64,000 nucleotides of DNA from positions 35,082-99,081 of the forward strand of contig JAKFFE010000041.1 in the NCBI GenBank assembly GCA_036675345.1, in the 5' to 3' direction. The position numbers were made by a program, and so were the translations under genes. Position 1 is the stretch's first letter. Each line of letters opens with the position of its first letter. The stretch is from JALYOC01 sp036675345. Its GTDB lineage: Bacteria > Myxococcota > Myxococcia > Myxococcales > Myxococcaceae. Shown here piece by piece: positions 46,129 to 53,156 of the stretch. The notes below the pieces were generated by a model. The model worked only from the letters and a program-made list of their open reading frames with translations, was not told where the DNA came from and ran no database searches.

Positions 46129-46749
46129 TCACCGCCGGACCGCCTGACAGAAGAAGGCCACGTGCTTGTCGGCCAGGGCCTTGGCCCGCTTGAGGTCCGG
46201 CTTGTCGGTGGTCAGGAAGAAGCGCAGCCGGATCATCAGGATCGGCCCCATCCATTCATGGACCAGGATCTCCGGATCCACCGGGCGGATCAGCTCTCGC
46301 CGGAGCAGCTCGCCGAACAGCTCCAGGAACATCCCCAGCACCTGGCCCACCACCTGCTCCGGTTGCACCACCCGCGGGCTCTGGCCCCGGAAGCCCTCGG
46401 TGATCAGCAGCCGCGCGAACTGCTGCTGTTCGGGGGTGGCCCACCACTCCAGCACCCGGTGCACCAGCGCCCGAAGGTACTGCTGCGGCCCATCGCGCAG
46501 CAGCACGTCGATGTCCAGCTGGTGGGCGATCTGCTCCGCGGTGGCCGGACCCAGGTCGTTGATCATCGCGGTGAACAGCTCCTGCTTGTTCTGGAAGTGG
46601 TGGTACAGCGCGCTCTCCCGCACTCCCACCTTCCGCGCGATCTGACGCATCGAGGTGCCGTGGAACCCCTGATCGGCGAACAGCCCCAGGGCGGCGGAGA
46701 GGATCTCCCGCCGGGTGTCTCTCGCCTCGCTCTTGAGCGGCCGTCCCAT
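46129..46749 (-). CDS. TetR/AcrR-family regulator of the export operon
   Basis: A 206-residue regulator. The helix-turn-helix is in GTSMRQIARKVGVRESALYHHFQNKQEL, whose YHHF is the standard recognition helix; the rest is a helical sensor domain. It lies directly upstream of the permease genes on the same strand and has one matching palindrome before itself and one before the permeases, so it probably represses both. The ligand is unknown but is likely related to what the system exports. Confidence 0.93.
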   Translation of the reverse strand: MGRPLKSEARDTRREILSAALGLFADQGFHGTSMRQIARKVGVRESALYHHFQNKQELFTAMINDLGPATAEQIAHQLDIDVLLRDGPQQYLRALVHRVLEWWATPEQQQFARLLITEGFRGQSPRVVQPEQVVGQVLGMFLELFGELLRRELIRPVDPEILVHEWMGPILMIRLRFFLTTDKPDLKRAKALADKHVAFFCQAVRR

Positions 46750-46763
46750 CTGCCCAACTACTT

Positions 46764-46777
46764 AACGAACGTTCAAT
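46764..46777. promoter_or_regulatory. TetR-type operator upstream of the TetR gene
   Basis: AACGAACGTTCAAT, which shares AACGAACGTTC with the permease site; GAACGTTC is a perfect palindrome. It begins 15 bases upstream of the TetR ATG, in the 157-base gap to the divergent rsbR gene, and fits autorepression. Confidence 0.7.
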
Positions 46778-46906
46778 AAGGATTCAAGAGCGGGCGGATG
46801 ATCCAAAGGTCCCCTGGCGGGCAAGAGTCATGGATAGTGCGTAGATCCCGTGGAACGGGGCTAAGGTTGGAGTCCAACGTTTGATCCGGAACGGCAACCC
46901 ATCAAC

Positions 46907-47815
46907 ATGACCCCCGACCCCGCCACTCCCCCGCTCACCGACGCCACGCGCGCCGCCCTGGTCGAATACTTCCAGTTCACCCAGCGCCACCGCGCGGAGC
47001 TGGACGCGGCGATGCAGCAGGTGCTGCTCACCCTCCCGGAGCTCAACGAGGTGCTGCGGCGGATGACCCCCGCGCAGCTGGCCGAACAGCAGGCGCGCTC
47101 CGAGACGCTGCAGCGGCAGGCGCTGGTGGAGGGCGACTGGCGCCCCTACCTGGACGACGTCCGGGCGCAGGGCGCCTTCTATGCCCAGGGGGGACTGGCC
47201 CTGGGCTCCTGGATGCAGCTGATGCTGCAGATCCGGGCGGTGATGCGTCGGAAGTTCTTCGATCAGATTCCGGATCGCGACGCGCTCTCCCGCCTCCTGG
47301 ACGCGATGAACCTGGTGCTGGATACCACCATGGCGGTGCTGGGCGAGGCCTACCTGGGCGCCAAGGAGAAGATCATCGGCCACCAGCAGGAGGCGATCCG
47401 CGAGCTCTCCACCCCGGTGCTCCAGGTCCGGGACCGGCTGCTGATCATCCCGGTGGTGGGGATGGTGGACACCCGCCGGGCCCGGCACCTCACCGAGTCG
47501 ATGCTCAAGGCGATCCGGGATCGCCGGGCGCGGGCGGTGGTGATGGACATCACCGGGGTGCCGATCGTGGACTCCAAGGTGGCCAACCACCTGGCCCAGG
47601 CCTGCGAGGCCGGGCGGCTGATGGGGGCCCGGGTGATCCTCACCGGGGTCTCGGCGGAGATCGCCCAGGCCCTGGTCACCCTGGGCGCGGAGCTGCGCGG
47701 GGTGGAGACGCTGGGGGACCTGCAAAGCGGGATCGAGTCCGCCGAGCACCAGTTGGGCTACCGCGTGGAACAAGGGCTGCCGGTGCCGCCCTCCCTGCTC
47801 CCCGGAAACCCATGA
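46907..47815 (+). CDS. rsbR: stressosome scaffold/sensor protein, RsbR-like
   Basis: An RsbR-type stressosome protein of 302 residues. The N-terminal half (to about 165) is a helical sensor, here globin-like in length and helix content. The C-terminal STAS domain (about 170-290) carries the two phosphorylation sites known from Bacillus RsbR: Thr189 in GMVDTRRA and, at the second site, Ser223 in VPIVDSKVA where Bacillus has Thr. Both can be targets of RsbT. No haem ligand can be assigned from the sequence. It heads the operon; the next ATG overlaps its stop. Confidence 0.92.
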   Translation: MTPDPATPPLTDATRAALVEYFQFTQRHRAELDAAMQQVLLTLPELNEVLRRMTPAQLAEQQARSETLQRQALVEGDWRPYLDDVRAQGAFYAQGGLALGSWMQLMLQIRAVMRRKFFDQIPDRDALSRLLDAMNLVLDTTMAVLGEAYLGAKEKIIGHQQEAIRELSTPVLQVRDRLLIIPVVGMVDTRRARHLTESMLKAIRDRRARAVVMDITGVPIVDSKVANHLAQACEAGRLMGARVILTGVSAEIAQALVTLGAELRGVETLGDLQSGIESAEHQLGYRVEQGLPVPPSLLPGNP

Positions 47816-48186
47816 CCCCCCGGGTGCTCAAGCAGGGGCAGTTCCTGATCGCCAGCCTCCCCGACGCGCTGACCGACAGCGGCTGGCGGGGCCTGCGCGA
47901 TCTGTTGATGGAGCAGGTCGGCAAGCACCGTTCGCTGGGGGCGGTGATCGACGTCAGCGGGATGGAGGTGATGGACTCCTACGCCACCCGGCTGCTGGAG
48001 GGGATCGCCCGGATGCTGTCCTTGCGGGGCGCGGCCTGCGTGGTGGTGGGGATCTCCCCCGGGGTGGCCTTCGCGATGACCCGGCTGGGGCTGCGGCTGT
48101 CCACCGCCGACACCGCGCTGGACCTGGATGACGGGCTGGAGCTGCTCTCCCGCCGGGTCCGGGAGAAGCGGCCCCATGTCCGCTGA
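47812..48186 (+). CDS. rsbS: stressosome STAS protein, RsbS-like
   Basis: A 124-residue single STAS domain, the RsbS core component of the stressosome. The target serine is Ser56 in GMEVMDSYATR, matching the phosphorylated Ser of Bacillus RsbS. It starts in an ATGA overlap with rsbR, and its end overlaps the rsbT start by 11 bases. In the known system phosphorylation of RsbS by RsbT frees RsbT. Confidence 0.93.
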   Translation: MTPRVLKQGQFLIASLPDALTDSGWRGLRDLLMEQVGKHRSLGAVIDVSGMEVMDSYATRLLEGIARMLSLRGAACVVVGISPGVAFAMTRLGLRLSTADTALDLDDGLELLSRRVREKRPHVR

Positions 48187-48577
48187 CCGGGTGGTGGTCC
48201 GCCACGAGGCGGACATCATCTCCGCCCGGCAGAGCGCCCGGGGGTTGGCCGCCACCCTGGGCTTCTCCGAATCGGATCTGATCCTGATCGCCACCGCGAT
48301 CTCGGAGGTGGCGCGCAACATGGTGGAGTACGCGCACGGCGGGGAGATCGCCTTGCGGGCGCTGCAGGAGGGGTCCCGGCGGGGCCTGGAGATCGTGGCC
48401 CGCGACGAGGGGCCGGGGATCGCCGATCTCCAGCTGGCGATGCAGGACGGCTACTCCACCGGGCACAGCCTGGGGCTGGGGCTGCCGGGCGCCCGGCGGT
48501 TGATGGACGAGTTCCAGATCGACAGCCGGCTGGGCGCGGGTACCACGGTGGTGATGCGCAAGTGGGTGCTGGGATGA
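48176..48577 (+). CDS. rsbT: stressosome switch kinase, RsbT-like
   Basis: A 133-residue serine/threonine kinase of the GHKL fold. The N box is ISEVARNMVEYAHGG (Asn48 binds Mg-ATP), and the G box region is DEGPGIADLQLAMQDG then STGHSLGLGLPGARRLMDEF, characteristic of RsbT. In Bacillus it phosphorylates RsbR and RsbS, leaves the complex, and binds the N-terminal domain of RsbU. The start ATG at 48176 lies within rsbS. Confidence 0.95.
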   Translation: MSADRVVVRHEADIISARQSARGLAATLGFSESDLILIATAISEVARNMVEYAHGGEIALRALQEGSRRGLEIVARDEGPGIADLQLAMQDGYSTGHSLGLGLPGARRLMDEFQIDSRLGAGTTVVMRKWVLG

Positions 48578-49173
48578 CCGCCGCCTGGTTCGAGTGGGCG
48601 GTGGCCTCGCGTCCGGCGCCGGGGGAACTGGTCTGTGGAGACCGCCACCTGGTCCGCGAAGAAGACGGCCTGCTGGTGGCCGCGGTGGTGGATGGGCTGG
48701 GCCATGGGCCCCCCGCGGCGGAGGCGGCGGAGGCCGCGGTGCAGACCCTGGGCGCCCCCGGGGAGACCGGGGTGCGGGCGCTGCTGGAGGAGCTGCATCG
48801 CCAGCTGGGGCGGACCCGGGGCGCGGCGATCTCCCTGGCCCGGCTGGAGCGGAGCGGGGCGCTGAGCTGGGCCGGGGTGGGCAACGTGGAGGCGGTGGCG
48901 GTGTCGCCCGACGGCCAGGCCCGGCGGCTGAGCACCGGCAATGGGATCGTGGGCCAGCGGATGGGCACCCTCTACCCGCAGCAGCTCACCCTGGAGCCGG
49001 AGACCACCCTGCTGTGGGTCACCGACGGGGTGGACGCGGACTTCCTGGAGGACTTCCGGCCACTGCTGCCCACCGCGTCCATCCCGGGGAAGATCCTGGA
49101 GCGTCACGCCCTGGGGTCGGACGACGCGTTGGTGCTGGCGCTGCGCTACCGGCCGGGAGGGACCGCCCGGTGA
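48574..49173 (+). CDS. rsbX: RsbX-like PP2C phosphatase
   Basis: A 199-residue PP2C/SpoIIE-type phosphatase. The metal-binding motif LVCGDRHLV is followed by VAAVVDGLGHGPPAAEAA, then the GVGN and LLWVTDGV motifs. RsbX resets the stressosome by dephosphorylating RsbR and RsbS. Start is ATG 48574 in an ATGA overlap with rsbT; the stop overlaps the next gene's GTG as GTGA. Confidence 0.92.
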   Translation: MTAAWFEWAVASRPAPGELVCGDRHLVREEDGLLVAAVVDGLGHGPPAAEAAEAAVQTLGAPGETGVRALLEELHRQLGRTRGAAISLARLERSGALSWAGVGNVEAVAVSPDGQARRLSTGNGIVGQRMGTLYPQQLTLEPETTLLWVTDGVDADFLEDFRPLLPTASIPGKILERHALGSDDALVLALRYRPGGTAR

Positions 49174-51002
49174 GGTCCACCCACGGAACCAACCTGCTGG
49201 CGCCCTACGTCCAGGCCCTGCGCGCCTACCTGCGCGAGGGGACCCCGGAACAGCGCGCCGCCGCCTTCGAATTGGGCCGGTCCGCCCTGGCCTCGGGCCT
49301 GGGCCTGCTGGAGCTGGTGCAGGTGCACCGCCAGTTCGTGGCCGAGCACCCGGAGCGCAGCCTGGAGTTCCTGGCGGAGGTGATGGGCCCGTTCGAGATG
49401 GCCCTCCGCGGCTACCGGGACGCCAACTCCGCGCTGCGCGCCCTCTCTTCCACCTTGCGCGAACAGGTGGACCAGCGGACCGCCCAGCTGCGAGAGGCCG
49501 AGCAGCGCTACCGGTCCCTGGTGGAAGGGCTGCCGGCGGTGACCTACGTCTCCGACGGGGAGGGCACCTTGGAGTACGTCAGCCCCCAGCTGACCGCGCT
49601 GCTGGGGTTCTCCCCCGAGGAGTGGCTGACCTTCGGCGCCGGGTGGATGGACCGGATCCACCCCGACGAGCGCGACCTGGTGGAGGACTCGCTGCACAAA
49701 GTCGAGCCGGGGTCCCGCTCCTCGCTGGAGTACCGGCTCAAGGCCCGGGACGGGCAGTTCCACTGGGTGCGCGACGAGCGGCTGGTGCTGACCCCACAGC
49801 GGCGCCAGGGGCTGTGGATGGACATCACCCAGCTGCGGCGGCTGGAGGATCAGCTGCGCCACTCCCAGAAGATGGACGCGATGGGCCAGCTGGCCTCCGG
49901 GGTGGCCCACGACTTCAACAACATCCTCACCGCCATCCTCAGCTTCGGGGGGTTCGTGAAGGAGGACCTGGCCCCGGATCACCCCAGCCGCCCGGACATC
50001 GAGGAGGTGCTCCGCGCCGGAGAGCGGGGGGCCGGGCTCACCCGGCAGCTGCTGGCGCTCAGCCGCCGCAGCGGGTTCTCCCCCACCCTGCTGGATCTCA
50101 ACGACCTGGTGGGGGAGATGGAGAGGCTGCTGCAGCGGCTGCTGGGCGAACAGGTGACGCTGGGCTGCGTCGCCGCTTCACAACCCTGGCTGGTGCTGGC
50201 GGATCGCGGGCAGCTGGAGCAGGTGTTGCTGAACCTGGTGGTCAACGCCCGGGACGCGATGCCGGAGGGCGGGAGGATCCAGGTGGAGGTGACCAACGTC
50301 ACCCGCACCGACGCCACCGGGATCCTGGGCGCGACCGCGGGGGACTACGCCCAGCTGGCGGTCACCGACACCGGCACCGGGATGGACGCGGCCACCCTGG
50401 AGCGGATCTTCGAACCGTTCTTCACCACCAAGGGCAAGGGCAAGGGCACCGGGCTGGGGCTGCCGGTGGTGACCGGGATCCTCAAGCGGGCCAACGGCGA
50501 CCTGGAGGTGGAGAGCACCCCGAACCGCGGCACCACGTTCCGGGTCTTTCTCCCGCGGGCCCAGCCTTTCCCGCCGCAGGGGGCCGAGGGGCGGGTGCTG
50601 CGCCCCGGCACCCGGACCGGCACCGAGACCCTCCTGCTGGTGGAGGACGAACCGGAGGTCCGGATGGCCGCCAAGCGGATCCTCACCGCCCGGGGCTACC
50701 GGGTGCTGGAGGCGTGCAGCGCCGAGGAGGCGCTGGCGCTGGCCGCCGCCGAGCCGGGGAACGTCCAGCTGCTGCTCACCGACGTGGTGATGCCGGGGCT
50801 GCCGGGGCCGCGGCTGGCCGAGCGGTTGCGGATCGATCGCCCGGAGCTGAAGGTGGTGTTCATGTCCGGGCACACCGGCGAGTCCCCCTTCCCCGGGGCG
50901 GTGCTCCCCCCCGGGGCGACGTTGGTACAAAAGCCGTTTACCGCCGAGAGTCTGGCCCACAGCGTCCGCGAGGCGCTGGACGGGCGCGGGAACAAGGTTT
51001 GA
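49170..51002 (+). CDS. hybrid histidine kinase with RsbU-like N-terminal domain
   Basis: A 610-residue soluble protein. Residues 1-105 form a four-helix region (LRAYLREGTPEQRAAAFELG, ASGLGLLELVQVHRQF) that resembles the RsbT-binding N-terminal domain of RsbU. A coiled coil (DQRTAQLREAEQRYRSL) leads to a PAS domain (about 115-225). HisKA has His247 in SGVAHDFNNIL; the HATPase has NLVVNARDAMPEGG and GTGLGLPVVTGIL. A C-terminal receiver has Asp538 in LLTDVVMPG. The GTG start overlaps the rsbX stop, so it belongs to the stressosome operon. It replaces the RsbU phosphatase at the place where RsbT would act. Confidence 0.93.
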   Translation: MRSTHGTNLLAPYVQALRAYLREGTPEQRAAAFELGRSALASGLGLLELVQVHRQFVAEHPERSLEFLAEVMGPFEMALRGYRDANSALRALSSTLREQVDQRTAQLREAEQRYRSLVEGLPAVTYVSDGEGTLEYVSPQLTALLGFSPEEWLTFGAGWMDRIHPDERDLVEDSLHKVEPGSRSSLEYRLKARDGQFHWVRDERLVLTPQRRQGLWMDITQLRRLEDQLRHSQKMDAMGQLASGVAHDFNNILTAILSFGGFVKEDLAPDHPSRPDIEEVLRAGERGAGLTRQLLALSRRSGFSPTLLDLNDLVGEMERLLQRLLGEQVTLGCVAASQPWLVLADRGQLEQVLLNLVVNARDAMPEGGRIQVEVTNVTRTDATGILGATAGDYAQLAVTDTGTGMDAATLERIFEPFFTTKGKGKGTGLGLPVVTGILKRANGDLEVESTPNRGTTFRVFLPRAQPFPPQGAEGRVLRPGTRTGTETLLLVEDEPEVRMAAKRILTARGYRVLEACSAEEALALAAAEPGNVQLLLTDVVMPGLPGPRLAERLRIDRPELKVVFMSGHTGESPFPGAVLPPGATLVQKPFTAESLAHSVREALDGRGNKV

Positions 51003-51013
51003 AGGAGTCAGCG

Positions 51014-52420
51014 ATGGAGCAGCAGGCGAAGATCCTGGTGGTGGACGACGACCGCGCGGTGCTGCGGGCGGTGAGCGAGACCCTGAAGCGGGCGGGGCAC
51101 CTGGTGGTCTCGGTGAGCGATCCGCTGGAGGGGGTGACCGCGGCCGAGGACCCGGCGGTGGAGGTGGCGGTGGTGGACATCCGGATGCCCAACCTCTCCG
51201 GGCTGGACCTGCTCAAGTCCTTCAAGCGCAGCCGCGAGGATCTGGAGGTGGTGGTGATGACCGGCCACGCCACGGTGGAGACCGCGATGGAGGCGGTGCG
51301 CAACGGGGCGTTTGACTACCTGACCAAGCCGTTTGAACACATCGATCAGCTGACACTGACCGTGGCCCGCGCCCTGGAGCGGCGCCGGCTGCGCCGCCGG
51401 GTGGTGGAGGTGGAGAACGTGCTGGCCCCCACCGGTTCGGTGGACGGGATGGTGGGCAACTCTCCGGTGATGCGCGCGGTGTTCAAGATGGTGGAGGCGG
51501 TGGCCCCCACCGACACCACGGTGCTGATCCGCGGGGAGAGCGGCAGCGGCAAGGAGCTGGTGGCCCGGGCGCTGCACCTGCGCAGTCCCCGGAAGAACAA
51601 GCCCTTCGTGGCGGTGAACTGCTCGGCGCTCTCCGAGACCCTGCTGGACTCGGAGCTGTTCGGGCACGTGAAGGGCGCCTTCACCGGCGCGCTGGCCCAG
51701 AAGCGGGGGCTGTTCGAGGCCGCCCACGGGGGCACCCTGTTCCTGGACGAGATCGGCGATGTGCCGCTGGCCACCCAGGTCCGGCTGCTGCGCGCCCTGC
51801 AGGAAGGGGAGATCAAGCGGGTGGGGGCCAACGAGTCGATCCCGGTGGATGTCCGGGTGATCGCCGCCACCCACGTCAACCTGGAGGACGCACGCAAGCA
51901 GGGGCGGTTCCGGGACGACCTCTACTTCCGCCTGAGCGTGATCCCGCTGACCCTTCCCTCGCTGCGCGAGCGTCCGGAGGATGTGCCGCTGCTGGCCCGG
52001 CACTTCCTCACCCGCTTCTCCACCCGGATGGGGAAGAAGCTGTCCGGCTTCTCTCCCGACGCGCTGGCCTCGCTGTCCCGCTACAGCTGGCCGGGCAACG
52101 TGCGGGAGCTGGAGAACGTGGTGGAGCGGGCGGTGGTGCTCAGCCCCGGGCCGGTGGTGGAGATGGAGAACCTGCCCGCGGAGATCCAGTCCGCCAAGAG
52201 GCCGGCCTCGGTGGACGTGACCTTCCTGCGCCTGACCGAGATGGGCTTCGCCCAGGCCAAGGCGCTGTCGGTGGCCGCCTTCGAGCGCCGCTACCTGAGC
52301 ACCCTGCTGGAGCGGACCGGCGGCAACATCAGCCAGGCGGCCCTGGCGGCGGGGATGGACCGCTCCAACTTCAAGCGGCTGCTGCGCGAGCACGAGCTGG
52401 TGACTGCCAACGATCCCTAA
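51014..52420 (+). CDS. NtrC-family sigma-54 activator, output of the stressosome operon
   Basis: A 468-residue response regulator: receiver with Asp55 in VVDIRMPNL, AAA+ domain with Walker A GESGSGKE, canonical GAFTGA at 221-226 and LFLDEIGDVP, then a Fis-type helix-turn-helix (GNISQAALAAGMDRSNFKRLL). AAGGAG lies 7 bases before the ATG at 51014. It is 11 bases after the hybrid kinase and is its probable phosphate acceptor, via the kinase receiver or directly. It should activate sigma-54 promoters. Confidence 0.95.
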   Translation: MEQQAKILVVDDDRAVLRAVSETLKRAGHLVVSVSDPLEGVTAAEDPAVEVAVVDIRMPNLSGLDLLKSFKRSREDLEVVVMTGHATVETAMEAVRNGAFDYLTKPFEHIDQLTLTVARALERRRLRRRVVEVENVLAPTGSVDGMVGNSPVMRAVFKMVEAVAPTDTTVLIRGESGSGKELVARALHLRSPRKNKPFVAVNCSALSETLLDSELFGHVKGAFTGALAQKRGLFEAAHGGTLFLDEIGDVPLATQVRLLRALQEGEIKRVGANESIPVDVRVIAATHVNLEDARKQGRFRDDLYFRLSVIPLTLPSLRERPEDVPLLARHFLTRFSTRMGKKLSGFSPDALASLSRYSWPGNVRELENVVERAVVLSPGPVVEMENLPAEIQSAKRPASVDVTFLRLTEMGFAQAKALSVAAFERRYLSTLLERTGGNISQAALAAGMDRSNFKRLLREHELVTANDP

Positions 52421-52428
52421 GGACCCGC

Positions 52429-52926
52429 TCAGTGGCGGTAGGGCGCCGGCTCGTGGTGCCGGGACGGCCCCTGGGCCCCGAACTCCTCGTCGCTGGCCCG
52501 CCGCTCCAGCTGGTTGAGCACGTCCCGGACCCCGCGCACCCGCCGCACCCGCCGCAGCAGCGCCGGCTCCTCGGAGGCGAGGATCTTCCCGTTGAGGACC
52601 ACGCAGCCATCCTCCGCGGAGACCTCGATCGAGTGGGGATGGGAGACCGGACGGCCCAGCTGGGCCCGGACCCGCTCCACCAGGATCTCGTCGTCCACCC
52701 GCTCGTGGCTCAGCCTCCCCCGGGTCTCATGCAGGATGCCCCGGGCGCGCCAGCCCAGCTGGTGGGATTTCTTCCGCGCCCGCTCGCTGGCGTGGTGCAC
52801 CTGCGAGGTGGTCCGGTCGCGGATCATCGCCCGGCGCGCCGCCCCCCGGCGGGGATCGATCAACGCCGAGGCCACCACCCCTGCCCCCAGCCCCAACAGG
52901 AACCACCGCGTCATCGTCGCGTCCAT
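52429..52926 (-). CDS. BON-domain protein with membrane anchor
   Basis: A 165-residue protein from the ATG at 52926, chosen for the AAGGAG before it. An N-terminal hydrophobic segment (FLLGLGAGVVASALI) is followed by a basic and helical linker (RARKKSHQLGWRARG). A BON domain (about 80-145), with SIEVSAEDGCVVLNGKILA, would bind phospholipid or a surface. The C-terminal ten residues are His/Pro-rich. The gene is convergent with the sigma-54 activator gene, with 8 bases between stops. Confidence 0.88.
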   Translation of the reverse strand: MDATMTRWFLLGLGAGVVASALIDPRRGAARRAMIRDRTTSQVHHASERARKKSHQLGWRARGILHETRGRLSHERVDDEILVERVRAQLGRPVSHPHSIEVSAEDGCVVLNGKILASEEPALLRRVRRVRGVRDVLNQLERRASDEEFGAQGPSRHHEPAPYRH

Positions 52927-53156
52927 CGCTTCGCTCCTTGGAAAGGTCACCCTGGAAGGGTGTTCACGCGCAGCACGCCACCGTCGGGCAGAGGGGGAGT
53001 GCGCCCGCCCGTCCGGCGGCTGCTTCAAGGGGGGCGGGCGCCTTCTGTGCCTGCCGCCTGCTTCAGGACGATGCAATCCGGCCGGCCACCGCCCAGCGGA
53101 CATCTCCGTGCAGGGGCCCTGCAATCGGACCGGACCTTTGGCGTAGAAGCAGCGAC

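Noticed and set aside
46750..46906. A sigma-54 promoter upstream of rsbR, for autoregulation
   Set aside because: I searched by eye for GG-N10-GC (TGGCAC-N5-TTGCA type) and found no acceptable match in this gap.
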